Below are positions 43,118-51,043 of a stretch of 64,000 nucleotides of DNA, in pieces. How positions within the stretch are numbered: position 1 is the stretch's first letter; every line of letters starts with the position of its first letter. The position numbers and the translations under genes are program-made. Below the pieces are notes generated by a model. It saw nothing but the letters and a program-made list of their open reading frames with translations. It was not told where the DNA came from and made no database searches. The stretch comes from Streptomyces noursei ATCC 11455 (GTDB lineage: Bacteria > Actinomycetota > Actinomycetes > Streptomycetales > Streptomycetaceae): NCBI RefSeq assembly GCF_001704275.1, contig NZ_CP011533.1, positions 7,502,001 to 7,566,000 of the forward strand, in the 5' to 3' direction.

Positions 43118-44401
43118 ATGGGGCAGCAGGAGACCGTGGCGACGAGCCTCGCGGACACCGTACGCGAGGGCATCGGAGCCGCCCTCGCCGAGGTGGACGC
43201 CGACCTGGCCCGGCGCTACCCGGGCGACCCCGGCACCCGCCAGCCGATCCACACGGTCTACGTCCCCGGCGACGCCTTCACCGCCGGCACCCTCCGCTCC
43301 TGGGGCGACCAGGCGCTCGCGATGCTCGACGAGCACGCCCCCGACGCCGCCGCCCTCGCGGGCGTCCTCGGCCTCTCCGACGAGCTCGCCGGCCCGGTCT
43401 ACGAACGGGTCCGCGCCAAGCTGGAGCGCGAGCCCGTCGAGGACCTGCGCATCGACTTCGAGGACGGCTACGGCCTGCGGTCCGACGCCGAGGAGGACGA
43501 GACCGCCGCCCGCGCCGCCGCGCTGGTCGCCGCCGCGTACCGGGACGGCACCGCCGCCCCCTACATGGGCATCCGCATGAAGTGCATGGAGGCCGCCGTC
43601 CGCGACCGCGGCATCCGCACCCTGGACATCTTCCTCACCGGCCTGATGGAGGCCGGCGGCCTGCCCGACGGCCTGGTCCTCACCCTCCCCAAGGTGACCT
43701 ACGCCGAGCAGGTCACCGCCATGGTCCGACTGCTGGAGGCGTTCGAGAAGGCCCGCGGCCTCACGCCCGGCCGGATCGGCTTCGAGATCCAGATCGAGAC
43801 CACCCAGGCCATCCTCGGCGCCGACGGCCGCGCCACCGTCGCCCGCATGATCGAGGCCGCCGAGGGCCGCGCCACCTCCCTCCACTACGGCACCTTCGAC
43901 TACAGCGCCTCCTGCGGCGTCAGCGCCGCCTACCAGGCCAGCGACCACCCCGCCGCCGACCACGCCAAGGCCGTCATGCAGGTCGCCGCCGCCGGCACCG
44001 GCGTCCGCCTCTCCGACGGCTCCACCAACGTCCTGCCGGTCGGCCCCACCGCCCAGGTCCACGAAGCCTGGAAGCTGCACCACGGCCTCACCCGCCGCGC
44101 CCTGGCCCGCGCCTACTACCAGGGCTGGGACATGCACCCGGGCCACCTCCCGACCCGCTACGCCGCCGTCTACGCCTTCTACCGCGAGGGCCTGGAGAAA
44201 GCCGCCGCCCGGCTCGCCGCCTACGTCGCCAAGGTCGGCGGCGACGTCATGGACGAGCCCGCCACCGCCAAGGCCCTCAGCGCCTACCTCCTCCGCGGCC
44301 TCGACTGCGGCGCCGTCGACCCCGCCGAGGTCGCCCGCCTCACCGGCCTCACCCGCACCGAGCTCGACGGGCTGGCGGGGCGGGGGGTGATGTCGGTCTG
44401 A
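43118..44401 (+). CDS. DUF6986, CitE/HpcH-like aldolase-lyase family
   Basis: A 427-residue protein with a TIM-barrel lyase look. It has metal and CoA-type motifs related to CitE/HpcH proteins: DLRIDFEDGYGLR and GFEIQIETTQAIL, with a substrate segment YMGIRMKCMEAAVRDRG and DMHPGHLPTRYAAVYAF near the end. Reaction unknown; C-C bond cleavage of an acyl-CoA or keto acid is plausible. The ATG at 43118 has GGGAGGG 7 nt upstream. Promoter and operator are readable upstream, and a strong terminator follows, so it is a single-gene unit. Confidence 0.82.
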   Translation: MGQQETVATSLADTVREGIGAALAEVDADLARRYPGDPGTRQPIHTVYVPGDAFTAGTLRSWGDQALAMLDEHAPDAAALAGVLGLSDELAGPVYERVRAKLEREPVEDLRIDFEDGYGLRSDAEEDETAARAAALVAAAYRDGTAAPYMGIRMKCMEAAVRDRGIRTLDIFLTGLMEAGGLPDGLVLTLPKVTYAEQVTAMVRLLEAFEKARGLTPGRIGFEIQIETTQAILGADGRATVARMIEAAEGRATSLHYGTFDYSASCGVSAAYQASDHPAADHAKAVMQVAAAGTGVRLSDGSTNVLPVGPTAQVHEAWKLHHGLTRRALARAYYQGWDMHPGHLPTRYAAVYAFYREGLEKAAARLAAYVAKVGGDVMDEPATAKALSAYLLRGLDCGAVDPAEVARLTGLTRTELDGLAGRGVMSV

Positions 44402-44407
44402 GCCCCT

Positions 44408-44447
44408 CGTCTCCGTCCCGCGCCCTCGGGAGCGCGGGACGGAGACG
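44408..44447 (+). terminator. strong terminator hairpin
   Basis: CGTCTCCGTCCCGCG (44408-44422) pairs perfectly with CGCGGGACGGAGACG (44433-44447) around a 10-nt loop, 6 bp after the DUF6986 stop. Confidence 0.9.
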
Positions 44448-44797
44448 TCGTCACTCCGGAGGCTTGCTGTATCGCTCCAACGTGCTACGGATGCCAGGCG
44501 TCCTATATTCCCCGCGGACCGGACGAGGACCCCGCCGTGGTCAGGCGCTGGACTACCCGGTGGAGAGGTGGCCCGTCCTACTCGGGGAGTACGGCTTTGG
44601 GGACTGCCGCACGACCGTTCTTCCGGCCCCCCCTCACGGGGAGGAGGAAGAGCGGAACGCTCGTTGTTCGGGCGGTGCGCGAGCACTAGGTGTGTTGTCC
44701 GATGGACCGGGCCGGAAGGGGCCGTGGCGCAGCCTGCGCAACGGCTGCACACCGCTCGCGCGTCAGGAGCGGGCAGCCCTGGAGGGTGGGCAGCCCG
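44448..44797. other. noncoding region
   Basis: About 350 bp with no credible gene or strong structure between the DUF6986 terminator and the end of the LacI gene. Stretches near 44640-44760 have mixed composition, possibly decayed coding sequence. Confidence 0.4.
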
Positions 44798-45838
44798 TCA
44801 GCCCTCCGGCGGTGCGATCTCCCCCGAGCCGCGGGGGATCAGTCGGGTGGGGATCTCCAGGCGCTGCGGGGGGTCGTCGATGCCGTCGAGGCGGCGGAAG
44901 AGCAGGCCGGCGGCGGTGCGGCCGAGGTGGGCGGAGTCCTGGGCGACGACCGTGATGGCGGGGTGGACCAGGTCGGCCAGTTCGAAGTCGTCGAAGCCGA
45001 CCAGGGCGACCGGGCGGGGATGGTCGCGCAGGACCCGGACGGCGGTGACGGTGACGCGGTTGTTGCCGGAGAACAGGGCGGTGACCGGCTCGGGCGCGGC
45101 CAGCATGGCCGTGGCCGCGGCGCGGACCGGGTCGGGGGCGGTCGGGCCGAGGGAGACCCAGGAGTCGGCGACCGGCAGTCCGGCGTCGGCCATCGCGGTG
45201 CGGTAGCCGCGCAGCCGCTCCTTGGCGGTGTGGATGCGCGGCTGGTCGCCGATGAAGCCGATCCGGCGGTGGCCGTGCGCGATCAGGTGGGCGACCGCGG
45301 CCTGGGCGCCGCCGAAGTTGTCGGAGAGGACCACGTCGGCGTCGATCCGGCCGGCCGGGCGGTCGACGAAGACGGTCGCGACGCCGGCGGCTATCTCCGG
45401 TGCCAGATAGCGGTGGTCGTCGCCAGCCGGGATGATCACCAGCCCGTCCACCCGGCGGGCGCACAGCGCCAGCACCAACTCCTGCTCGCGGGCCGGGTCT
45501 TCGGCGCTGGAGCCGTTGATCAGCAGGGCGCCGTGGCTGCGCGCGACCTCCTCCACGGCGCGGCTGAGCGGGCCGTAGAAGGGGTCGGCGAGGTCTTCGA
45601 GGACCAGGCCGATGCTGGCCGTCCGGCCCTTGCGCAGGATCCGCGCGGAGTCGTTGCGGCGGAAGCCGAGCGCGGTGATGGCCTCCTGGACGCGACGTTC
45701 GGTGTCCGGGGTGACGCCCGGCTCGCCGTTGACCACCCGGGAGACGGTCTTCAGGCCGACGCCGGCGCGCGCCGCGACATCCTTCATCGTGGGGCGGGTG
45801 CCGTAGCGATGGGAGGTACCGCGGGCGGTCTCGGTCAC
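44798..45838 (-). CDS. LacI-family transcriptional regulator
   Basis: A 346-residue LacI/GalR repressor. The N-terminal HTH is TMKDVAARAGVGLKTVSRVV with hinge helix NDSARILRKGRT. The periplasmic-binding-protein-like domain contains DDHRYLAPEIA, HGHRRIGFIGDQ and PVALVGFDDFELADLVHPAI. The GTG at 45838 is the first base of a normal N-terminus. It is divergent from the ROK sugar kinase, with a perfect palindrome between them, so it probably represses both in response to a sugar. Confidence 0.92.
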   Translation of the reverse strand: MTETARGTSHRYGTRPTMKDVAARAGVGLKTVSRVVNGEPGVTPDTERRVQEAITALGFRRNDSARILRKGRTASIGLVLEDLADPFYGPLSRAVEEVARSHGALLINGSSAEDPAREQELVLALCARRVDGLVIIPAGDDHRYLAPEIAAGVATVFVDRPAGRIDADVVLSDNFGGAQAAVAHLIAHGHRRIGFIGDQPRIHTAKERLRGYRTAMADAGLPVADSWVSLGPTAPDPVRAAATAMLAAPEPVTALFSGNNRVTVTAVRVLRDHPRPVALVGFDDFELADLVHPAITVVAQDSAHLGRTAAGLLFRRLDGIDDPPQRLEIPTRLIPRGSGEIAPPEG

Positions 45839-45934
45839 GTGTGCGGTCCTGTCTGGCGGGGGACGGATGCGGTGGTGGGCGCGGCCGGACGGGGCGCGCG
45901 GCCGGCCACCGTGTGGCGACGAGCATAGCCCCTA

Positions 45935-45946
45935 GACAACGTTGTC
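45935..45946. promoter_or_regulatory. LacI operator GACAACGTTGTC
   Basis: A perfect 12-bp palindrome with the central CG typical of LacI-family sites, midway between the divergent lacI-type and ROK kinase genes. On the minus strand it overlaps TTGACA (a -35 sequence), so binding would block the lacI-type promoter; on the plus strand it lies 77 bp before the kinase ATG. Confidence 0.8.
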
Positions 45947-46022
45947 AAATGCCGGAAGACTGGCGTTCTCACGCCGGGTCGGTACCCCGGCCCCCCATGC
46001 CCACCAGGAGAATTCGACACCG

Positions 46023-46979
46023 ATGCAGACGGACCTCAGCGCAGCCCTGGACATTGGCGGCACCAAGATCGCCGGCGCTCTGGTGGACGCGCAGGGCAGA
46101 CTCGTCGTCCGGGCCGCCCGGCCGACCCCCGCGGACCAGGACGGGGCCACCGTGATGCGCGCGGTGGCCGAGGTCGTCCGCGAGCTGGCCGCCGCGCCGG
46201 ACTGGGCGCGGGTGGCGGCCGTCGGCATCGGCAGCGCCGGCCCGGTGGACGCCGCGGCCGGCACCGTCAGCCCGGTCAACATCCCCGGCTGGCGCGACTT
46301 CCCGCTGGTCGCCGGGGTGCGCGCGCTGGTGGGGGAGCTCCCGGTGACGCTGGTCGGCGACGGGGTCGCGATGACCGCGGCGGAGCACTGGCAGGGCGCG
46401 GCCCGGGGCCACGACAACGCGCTGTGCATGGTGGTCTCCACCGGGGTCGGCGGCGGACTGGTCCTCGACGGGCGGCTGCATCCGGGCCCCTCGGGCAACG
46501 CGGGCCACATCGGGCACATCAGTGTCGACCTCGACGGCGATCCGTGTCCGTGCGGCGCGCGCGGCTGCGTGGAGCGGATCGCCAGCGGCCCCAACATCGC
46601 CCGCCGTGCACTGGCCAACGGCTGGCGGCCGGGCGCCGACGGGGACGCCAGCGCCGCCGCGGTCGCCGCCGCGGCGCGCGCCGGCGACGCCGTCGCGCTG
46701 CGCTCCTTCGAACGGGCCGGCCAGGCGCTGGCCGCCGGCATCGCCGCCACCGCCACCCTCGTCGAGATCGACATAGCGGTCATCGGCGGCGGGGTCGCGG
46801 GCGCCGGGGATGTCCTTTTCGACCCGCTGCGCACCGCCCTGCGGGACTACGCGACGCTGTCCTTCGTCTCCGGACTGACCGTGGTCCCCGCCCAAATGGG
46901 AACCGACGCCGGGGTGGTGGGCGCCGCCGCGGCCGCCGCACAACGGTCCCGTCTCGATGCGTTCACCCCTGCCCCATAA
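46023..46979 (+). CDS. ROK-family sugar kinase (glucokinase-like)
   Basis: A 318-residue ROK kinase without a DNA-binding domain. It has the ATP loop ALDIGGTKIAGAL (8-20), the second phosphate loop STGVGGGLVLDG, the sugar and catalytic Asp in LVGDGVAMTAAEHW, H near GNAGHIGHISVD, and the zinc motif CPCGARGCVE (about 175-184). Substrate is probably glucose, mannose or N-acetylated hexose. The ATG at 46023 has AGGAGAATTCGACACCG upstream. It is under probable control of the divergent LacI protein. Confidence 0.91.
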   Translation: MQTDLSAALDIGGTKIAGALVDAQGRLVVRAARPTPADQDGATVMRAVAEVVRELAAAPDWARVAAVGIGSAGPVDAAAGTVSPVNIPGWRDFPLVAGVRALVGELPVTLVGDGVAMTAAEHWQGAARGHDNALCMVVSTGVGGGLVLDGRLHPGPSGNAGHIGHISVDLDGDPCPCGARGCVERIASGPNIARRALANGWRPGADGDASAAAVAAAARAGDAVALRSFERAGQALAAGIAATATLVEIDIAVIGGGVAGAGDVLFDPLRTALRDYATLSFVSGLTVVPAQMGTDAGVVGAAAAAAQRSRLDAFTPAP

Positions 46980-47107
46980 GGGCACCGGCCGCCCCCCTCC
47001 GCCCCGTAGTCTGGTGCCGGCCGTCCGAGGCCGCGGCGAACGCCCCGGTGTCCAGGACGCACAGGCCGCTGTGGGGCACGGATTCGGGTAGCGAGGGGAT
47101 CGGCACG

Positions 47108-49198
47108 GTGACTTCGGGGGAGCGCGAGCAGCACGGTGCGAACGGGTCCGGTGCGGCGGGCGGTGCGAACGGCCCCGGGCCGGCGGGTGAGGTGCCCGGC
47201 GGCGGTGTGCCGCGGGCCGCTTCCCGCGGCGGACCCCAGCGCGGCAACGACGACGACCTGACCGGGCGGGTGCTCGGCGGCCGCTACCGCGTCACCGGGC
47301 GGATCGGCCGCGGCGGCATGGGCGTGGTCTGCCGGGCCGACGACCAGGTGCTGGGCCGTGAGGTCGCGCTCAAGGTCCTGCGGGCCTATACGGACGCCTC
47401 CGCGCCCGAACTCGCCGACCTGCGCACCCGTATGCAGCGCGAGGCGCGGGCCGCGGCCCGGATCCGGCACTCCGGCGTGGTGACCGTCCACGACGTCATC
47501 GAGGAGGGCGGGCGTCCGGTCATCGTCATGGAGCTGGTGGACGGCCCGTCGATGGACGACGCCGTCGGCGAGCACGGGCCGCTGGACCCCCGGGAGGCCG
47601 CCCGGATCGGCGCCGCCGTGATGGACGCGCTGGACGCCGCCCACCAGGTGGGCGTGCTGCACCGCGACGTCAAACCGGGCAACGTCCTGTTGGAGGGATG
47701 GGGGCACCCCGCGGGCCGTTCGGGCCCCGGGAGGGGGCGGGTGGTGCTCACCGACTTCGGCATCGCCAGCATCGAGGCCCCCGGCGACGGCGCCACCACC
47801 AACATCACCCGCAGCGGCGAACTGGTCGGCTCGCTGGACTACCTGCCGCCCGAGCGCGCCCAGGGCATGGACCCCACCCCGGCCTCGGACATCTGGTCGC
47901 TGGGCATGACGCTCTACGCGGCGGTCGAGGGCGGCAGTGCGCCGTTCCGCCGTACGTCGGTGTACTCGACGCTGACCGCGATCGTCACCGAACCGCTCCC
48001 CACACCGCGCCGGGCCGGGCCGCTGACGCCCGTCCTGCACGCCCTGATGGCCAAGAACCCGGCCGACCGCCCGTCCGCCGCCCAGGCCCGCAGCATGCTC
48101 CAGGCGGTGGCCGAGGGCCGCGACCCCGGTGTGACGCCGCCCGCCTCGCCGTCGGTCGCCCAGCCCGGCCTGCCGTACGCGCCCACCGCCACGGACGTCA
48201 CGGCGGGGGCCGGGCCGGTGCCCGGTCCCGCGGGTGCCGCGGCGCCGGCCGGCTGGCTCGGCGGGCCCGGCGCGCAGGGCGGCCCCGTGCCGCAGCCGCC
48301 GGCCCCGTACGCGCCGCAGGCCCCCGCTCACGACCCGTCGGCCACGGCCGCCGGCGGCATGGCCGGGGCCGCCGGCCCGCACCCGTATCCGGGCGGACCG
48401 GACGGCGACACCACCCGGCTGCCGGCCCGCCGGCGCCGCCGGGTACTGCTGGCGGTGGCCGCCGTCCTCGCGGTGCTGGCCGCCGGCGGCGGGATCACCT
48501 ACGGACTGGTCGGCGGGGGCTCCGGCGACCGGGACACCGCGGGCGGACGGCACCCGGCGGCACCGGCCACCACGCCGACGGCGGGCCGGCCGAGCGTGTC
48601 CGCCGGCAAGGGCGGGGTCGGTGGCGACGGCAAGGCCACCGCCCCGTCGCCGTCCGACGCGGCGAGCCCCTCGGGCGACACCTCCCCGTCCGGCAACCCC
48701 AAGCCCGGTGTCCCGGGCGGTAGTACGGGCGGCCAGGCCGACGGGGGCCGGACCGGCGGCCAGGGCGGCACGGTCGGCGGCGGGGCCTCGGGCGGCGGCC
48801 AGGGCGGCACTGCGGGCGGTGCGCACGGCGGCACCACCACCGGCGGGTCCGGGTCCACGGCCGGCGGCGCCGGCGGCGGAAGCGGCGGTACCGGCGGCGG
48901 GGGACCGACCCGCGGCCCGTCCTGCGCCGACGTCGGCGGCGGCAAGGCCAACTGCGACGTGTGGCGCACCGCGAACTCCTACACCGCGTCCTTCCAGCAG
49001 GTCGGCCACCTCAACATGGGTACCAACTACTTCTACTGCCAGGCGAAGCTGGGCCGTCGCGAGACGTACGGGAAGTGGACCAACGTGTGGTGGGCCAAGA
49101 CCGATGACGACAGCGGCAATTCCGGTGTCTACGTCAGCGTCGTCTACCTCACCGGAGGGGAGAACGACCAGCCGGTCCCGGGACTGCGGACCTGCTGA
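47108..49198 (+). CDS. membrane Ser/Thr protein kinase with extracellular Cys domain
   Basis: A 696-residue PASTA-less Hanks-type kinase. The kinase domain runs about 58-320: GRIGRGGMGVV, VALKVL (K near 87), catalytic HRDVKPGN (near 186), LTDFGIAS and PPERAQG. A short insertion (GWGHPAGRSGPGRG) precedes the DFG. A Pro/Ala/Gly linker leads to one membrane helix (about 445-470). Outside is a long Gly/Ser/Thr-rich stretch, then a compact domain (about 602-696) with four Cys, starting SCADVGGGKANCDVW. That domain may sense an external ligand. The GTG at 47108 has GAGGGG upstream. Confidence 0.9.
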   Translation: MTSGEREQHGANGSGAAGGANGPGPAGEVPGGGVPRAASRGGPQRGNDDDLTGRVLGGRYRVTGRIGRGGMGVVCRADDQVLGREVALKVLRAYTDASAPELADLRTRMQREARAAARIRHSGVVTVHDVIEEGGRPVIVMELVDGPSMDDAVGEHGPLDPREAARIGAAVMDALDAAHQVGVLHRDVKPGNVLLEGWGHPAGRSGPGRGRVVLTDFGIASIEAPGDGATTNITRSGELVGSLDYLPPERAQGMDPTPASDIWSLGMTLYAAVEGGSAPFRRTSVYSTLTAIVTEPLPTPRRAGPLTPVLHALMAKNPADRPSAAQARSMLQAVAEGRDPGVTPPASPSVAQPGLPYAPTATDVTAGAGPVPGPAGAAAPAGWLGGPGAQGGPVPQPPAPYAPQAPAHDPSATAAGGMAGAAGPHPYPGGPDGDTTRLPARRRRRVLLAVAAVLAVLAAGGGITYGLVGGGSGDRDTAGGRHPAAPATTPTAGRPSVSAGKGGVGGDGKATAPSPSDAASPSGDTSPSGNPKPGVPGGSTGGQADGGRTGGQGGTVGGGASGGGQGGTAGGAHGGTTTGGSGSTAGGAGGGSGGTGGGGPTRGPSCADVGGGKANCDVWRTANSYTASFQQVGHLNMGTNYFYCQAKLGRRETYGKWTNVWWAKTDDDSGNSGVYVSVVYLTGGENDQPVPGLRTC

Positions 49199-49218
49199 GC
49201 CTCGCCGACGCTCCCCGG

Positions 49219-49247
49219 ATGCCGGGATCTCCATGGGACTCCGGCAT
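49219..49247 (+). terminator. hairpin after kinase gene
   Basis: ATGCCGG (49219-49225) and CCGGCAT (49241-49247) pair, with possible inner TCC/GGA pairing, 20 bp after the kinase stop. The rest of the 49199-49490 gap shows nothing else. Confidence 0.5.
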
Positions 49248-49490
49248 ATGCGACGTACCGCCCCGCCCGCGGCGGACCGGAGGCCGTGCGCGGGTGGGGG
49301 TTTCGGTGCTGAAGGGGCGGGGGAGCGCTTGTTTGCCGGGGCTTCGCGGCGGGGGAGACGGACCGGAATCCCCCGTGCGGTGTGTTCTTCGAGGCGGTGT
49401 TCCCGGTGCTGTGCGCGGCCCGTGGCCCCGAGCGTTTCCGTGGCAGGGTGTTGCGGGCAACTCACCTGGGTCTAGGGAAGAGGGGAAACC

Positions 49491-50525
49491 GTGATCGTCT
49501 GGCTGAACGGCACGTTCGGTGCGGGCAAGACCACTGCGGCTCAAGAATTGCTCGACCTGCTTCCCGGAAGCACGCTCTACGACCCCGAACTCCTCGGCAG
49601 CGGGCTGCGGTTGATGCTGCCGGCCAAGCGGTTCGAGGAGGTGGACGACTACCAGGACCTGCCGTCCTGGCGGCGCATGGTGGTGGACACCGCGGCGGCA
49701 CTGCTCACCGAGGTGCCGGGCCCGCTGGTGACGCCGATGACGCTGCTGCGCCAGGAGTACCGCGACGAGATCTTCGGCTCCCTCGCCGCCCGCCGGATAC
49801 CCGTCCGACATGTCCTGATCCATGCGGAGGAAACGATCCTGCGCGAGCGCATAGCGCACCGCGAGGAGACGCCCGGCGACCCCGAGGGCAGCGCGTCCGT
49901 GCGCCGCTGGTGCCTGGAACACCTGGAGCCCTACGCGCAGGCCCTGGACTGGCTCAAGGGCGACGCGCACGTCGTCGACACCTCGGCGCTGACCCCGCGC
50001 CAGACCGCCGAACGGGTCGCCGAGGCCGTCCGCACCGGCGCCGGTGCCTGCGACATCGTGCAGACCCCCGAGCCCACCGCGGAGACCCTCGCCGCCGGAG
50101 TGCTCCTCTTCGACGACCAGGACCGCGTCCTGCTGGTCGACCCGACGTACAAGCCCGGCTGGGAGTTCCCCGGCGGCATCGTGGAACCGGGCGAGGCACC
50201 CGCCCGCGCCGGCATACGCGAGGTGGCCGAGGAACTGGGCATCCAACTCCCGCGCGCCCCCAAGCTGTTGGTCCTCGACTGGGAAGCCCCCAAGCCCCCC
50301 GGCTTCGGCGGCCTGCGCCTGCTCTTCGACGGGGGCACGCTCACCCCCGCCCAGATCCGGGAACTGCTGCTTCCCGGCTCCGAACTGCGCGAATGGCGCT
50401 TCGTCACCGAAGCCGAGGCGGAGACCATGCTGCCGCCAGTCCGCTGGAACCGACTCCGATGGGCCCTACGGGCGCGGGAGCGGGGATGCCCGTTGCACCT
50501 TGAGGCTGGTATTCCCGTGGGCTAG
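49491..50525 (+). CDS. TmrB-like P-loop protein fused to NUDIX hydrolase
   Basis: A 344-residue two-domain protein. Residues 1-185 are a TmrB-like ATP-binding domain: MIVWLNGTFGAGKTT with P-loop 7-15, then FEEVDDYQDLPSWRRM and HVLIHAEETILRERI. TmrB confers tunicamycin resistance in Bacillus. Residues about 200-344 are a NUDIX hydrolase with an intact box (about 228-250: GGIVEPGEAPARAGIREVAE then ELGI). Both domains are catalytically complete by motif. The GTG at 49491 has AGAGGGGAAACC upstream. It could clean up or phosphorylate a nucleotide-type compound; function unproven. Confidence 0.88.
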   Translation: MIVWLNGTFGAGKTTAAQELLDLLPGSTLYDPELLGSGLRLMLPAKRFEEVDDYQDLPSWRRMVVDTAAALLTEVPGPLVTPMTLLRQEYRDEIFGSLAARRIPVRHVLIHAEETILRERIAHREETPGDPEGSASVRRWCLEHLEPYAQALDWLKGDAHVVDTSALTPRQTAERVAEAVRTGAGACDIVQTPEPTAETLAAGVLLFDDQDRVLLVDPTYKPGWEFPGGIVEPGEAPARAGIREVAEELGIQLPRAPKLLVLDWEAPKPPGFGGLRLLFDGGTLTPAQIRELLLPGSELREWRFVTEAEAETMLPPVRWNRLRWALRARERGCPLHLEAGIPVG

Positions 50526-50548
50526 CGGTTGTTCCCGTGGGGGTGCCG

Positions 50549-50800
50549 CACGTTGTCGGCTACCCCGCCGTGGGGGTTCGCCTTTTGCGCCTGCGGCGCG
50601 TGTCCGCCTGACGGCGGGTTGTTCCGTTGTCCGCTGCGCGGGGCTTTTGGGTGCGGTGACGGGCCTGCGGGGGTGGTGTGCAGGACTGCTGGCGCTTTAC
50701 GTCCTGCACACCACCCCCTCCGGCCCGTCCCCTCCCGTTGTGGGGTGGGAAAGACAGGTGCGCGACCGTTGATGCCGGTGGTCCGGTGACGGTCACGACT
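50549..50800 (-). repeat. dispersed intergenic hairpin element, copy 2 (inverted)
   Basis: The same element as copy 1 in reverse orientation. It starts with CACGTTGTCGGCTACCCCGC (tail module). The core hairpin arms are 50669-50686 (GGGGGTGGTGTGCAGGAC) and 50701-50718, perfect over 18 bp, loop 50687-50700 (complement of GTAAAGCGCCAGCA). Outside a 3-nt internal mismatch, GACGGGCC (50658-50665) pairs with GGCCCGTC (50722-50729), so 26 pairs in all. It is head to head with copy 3, in the gap between convergent NUDIX and M20 genes. Confidence 0.87.
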
Positions 50801-51030
50801 CGACGACGAACCCGTAGGGGACCACGGGCCGGCACCCTCACTCATCGTTTTCATGACCACTCACGGGAGGGGACGGGGCTGCGGGGTGGGGGTTGTCCGG
50901 ACGTAAAGCGCAGCAGTCCGGACAACCCCCACCCCGCAGCCCCGGCACCGCTGCCGAACAGCCCCGCGCAGCGGCACCGTCCTGCGCAGCGGACCCGCAA
51001 CCACCGCCGTCAGGCGGACAGGCGTATCGG
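50801..51030 (+). repeat. dispersed intergenic hairpin element, copy 3
   Basis: Plus-oriented copy with TTTCATGACCACTCACGGGA on the left. The core arms 50874-50902 and 50916-50944 are perfectly complementary over 29 bp around the constant loop GTAAAGCGCAGCA (50903-50915). The stem sequence differs from the other copies (GGGGGTTGTCCGGAC instead of GTGGTGTGCAGGAC) on both arms, so pairing has been kept through compensatory change. The tail has CGCGCAGCGGCACCG and CCGCCGTCAGGCGGA repeats. Confidence 0.88.
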
Positions 51031-51043
51031 GACCACCCCGCCG

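Noticed and set aside
44690..44780. A tRNA-like segment
   Set aside because: No cloverleaf with T-loop and acceptor pairing could be drawn.
48720..48910. Repeat array in the kinase gene as a CRISPR-like or satellite repeat
   Set aside because: It encodes the Gly/Ser/Thr-rich stalk of the kinase; the irregular GGC-rich units have no spacers.
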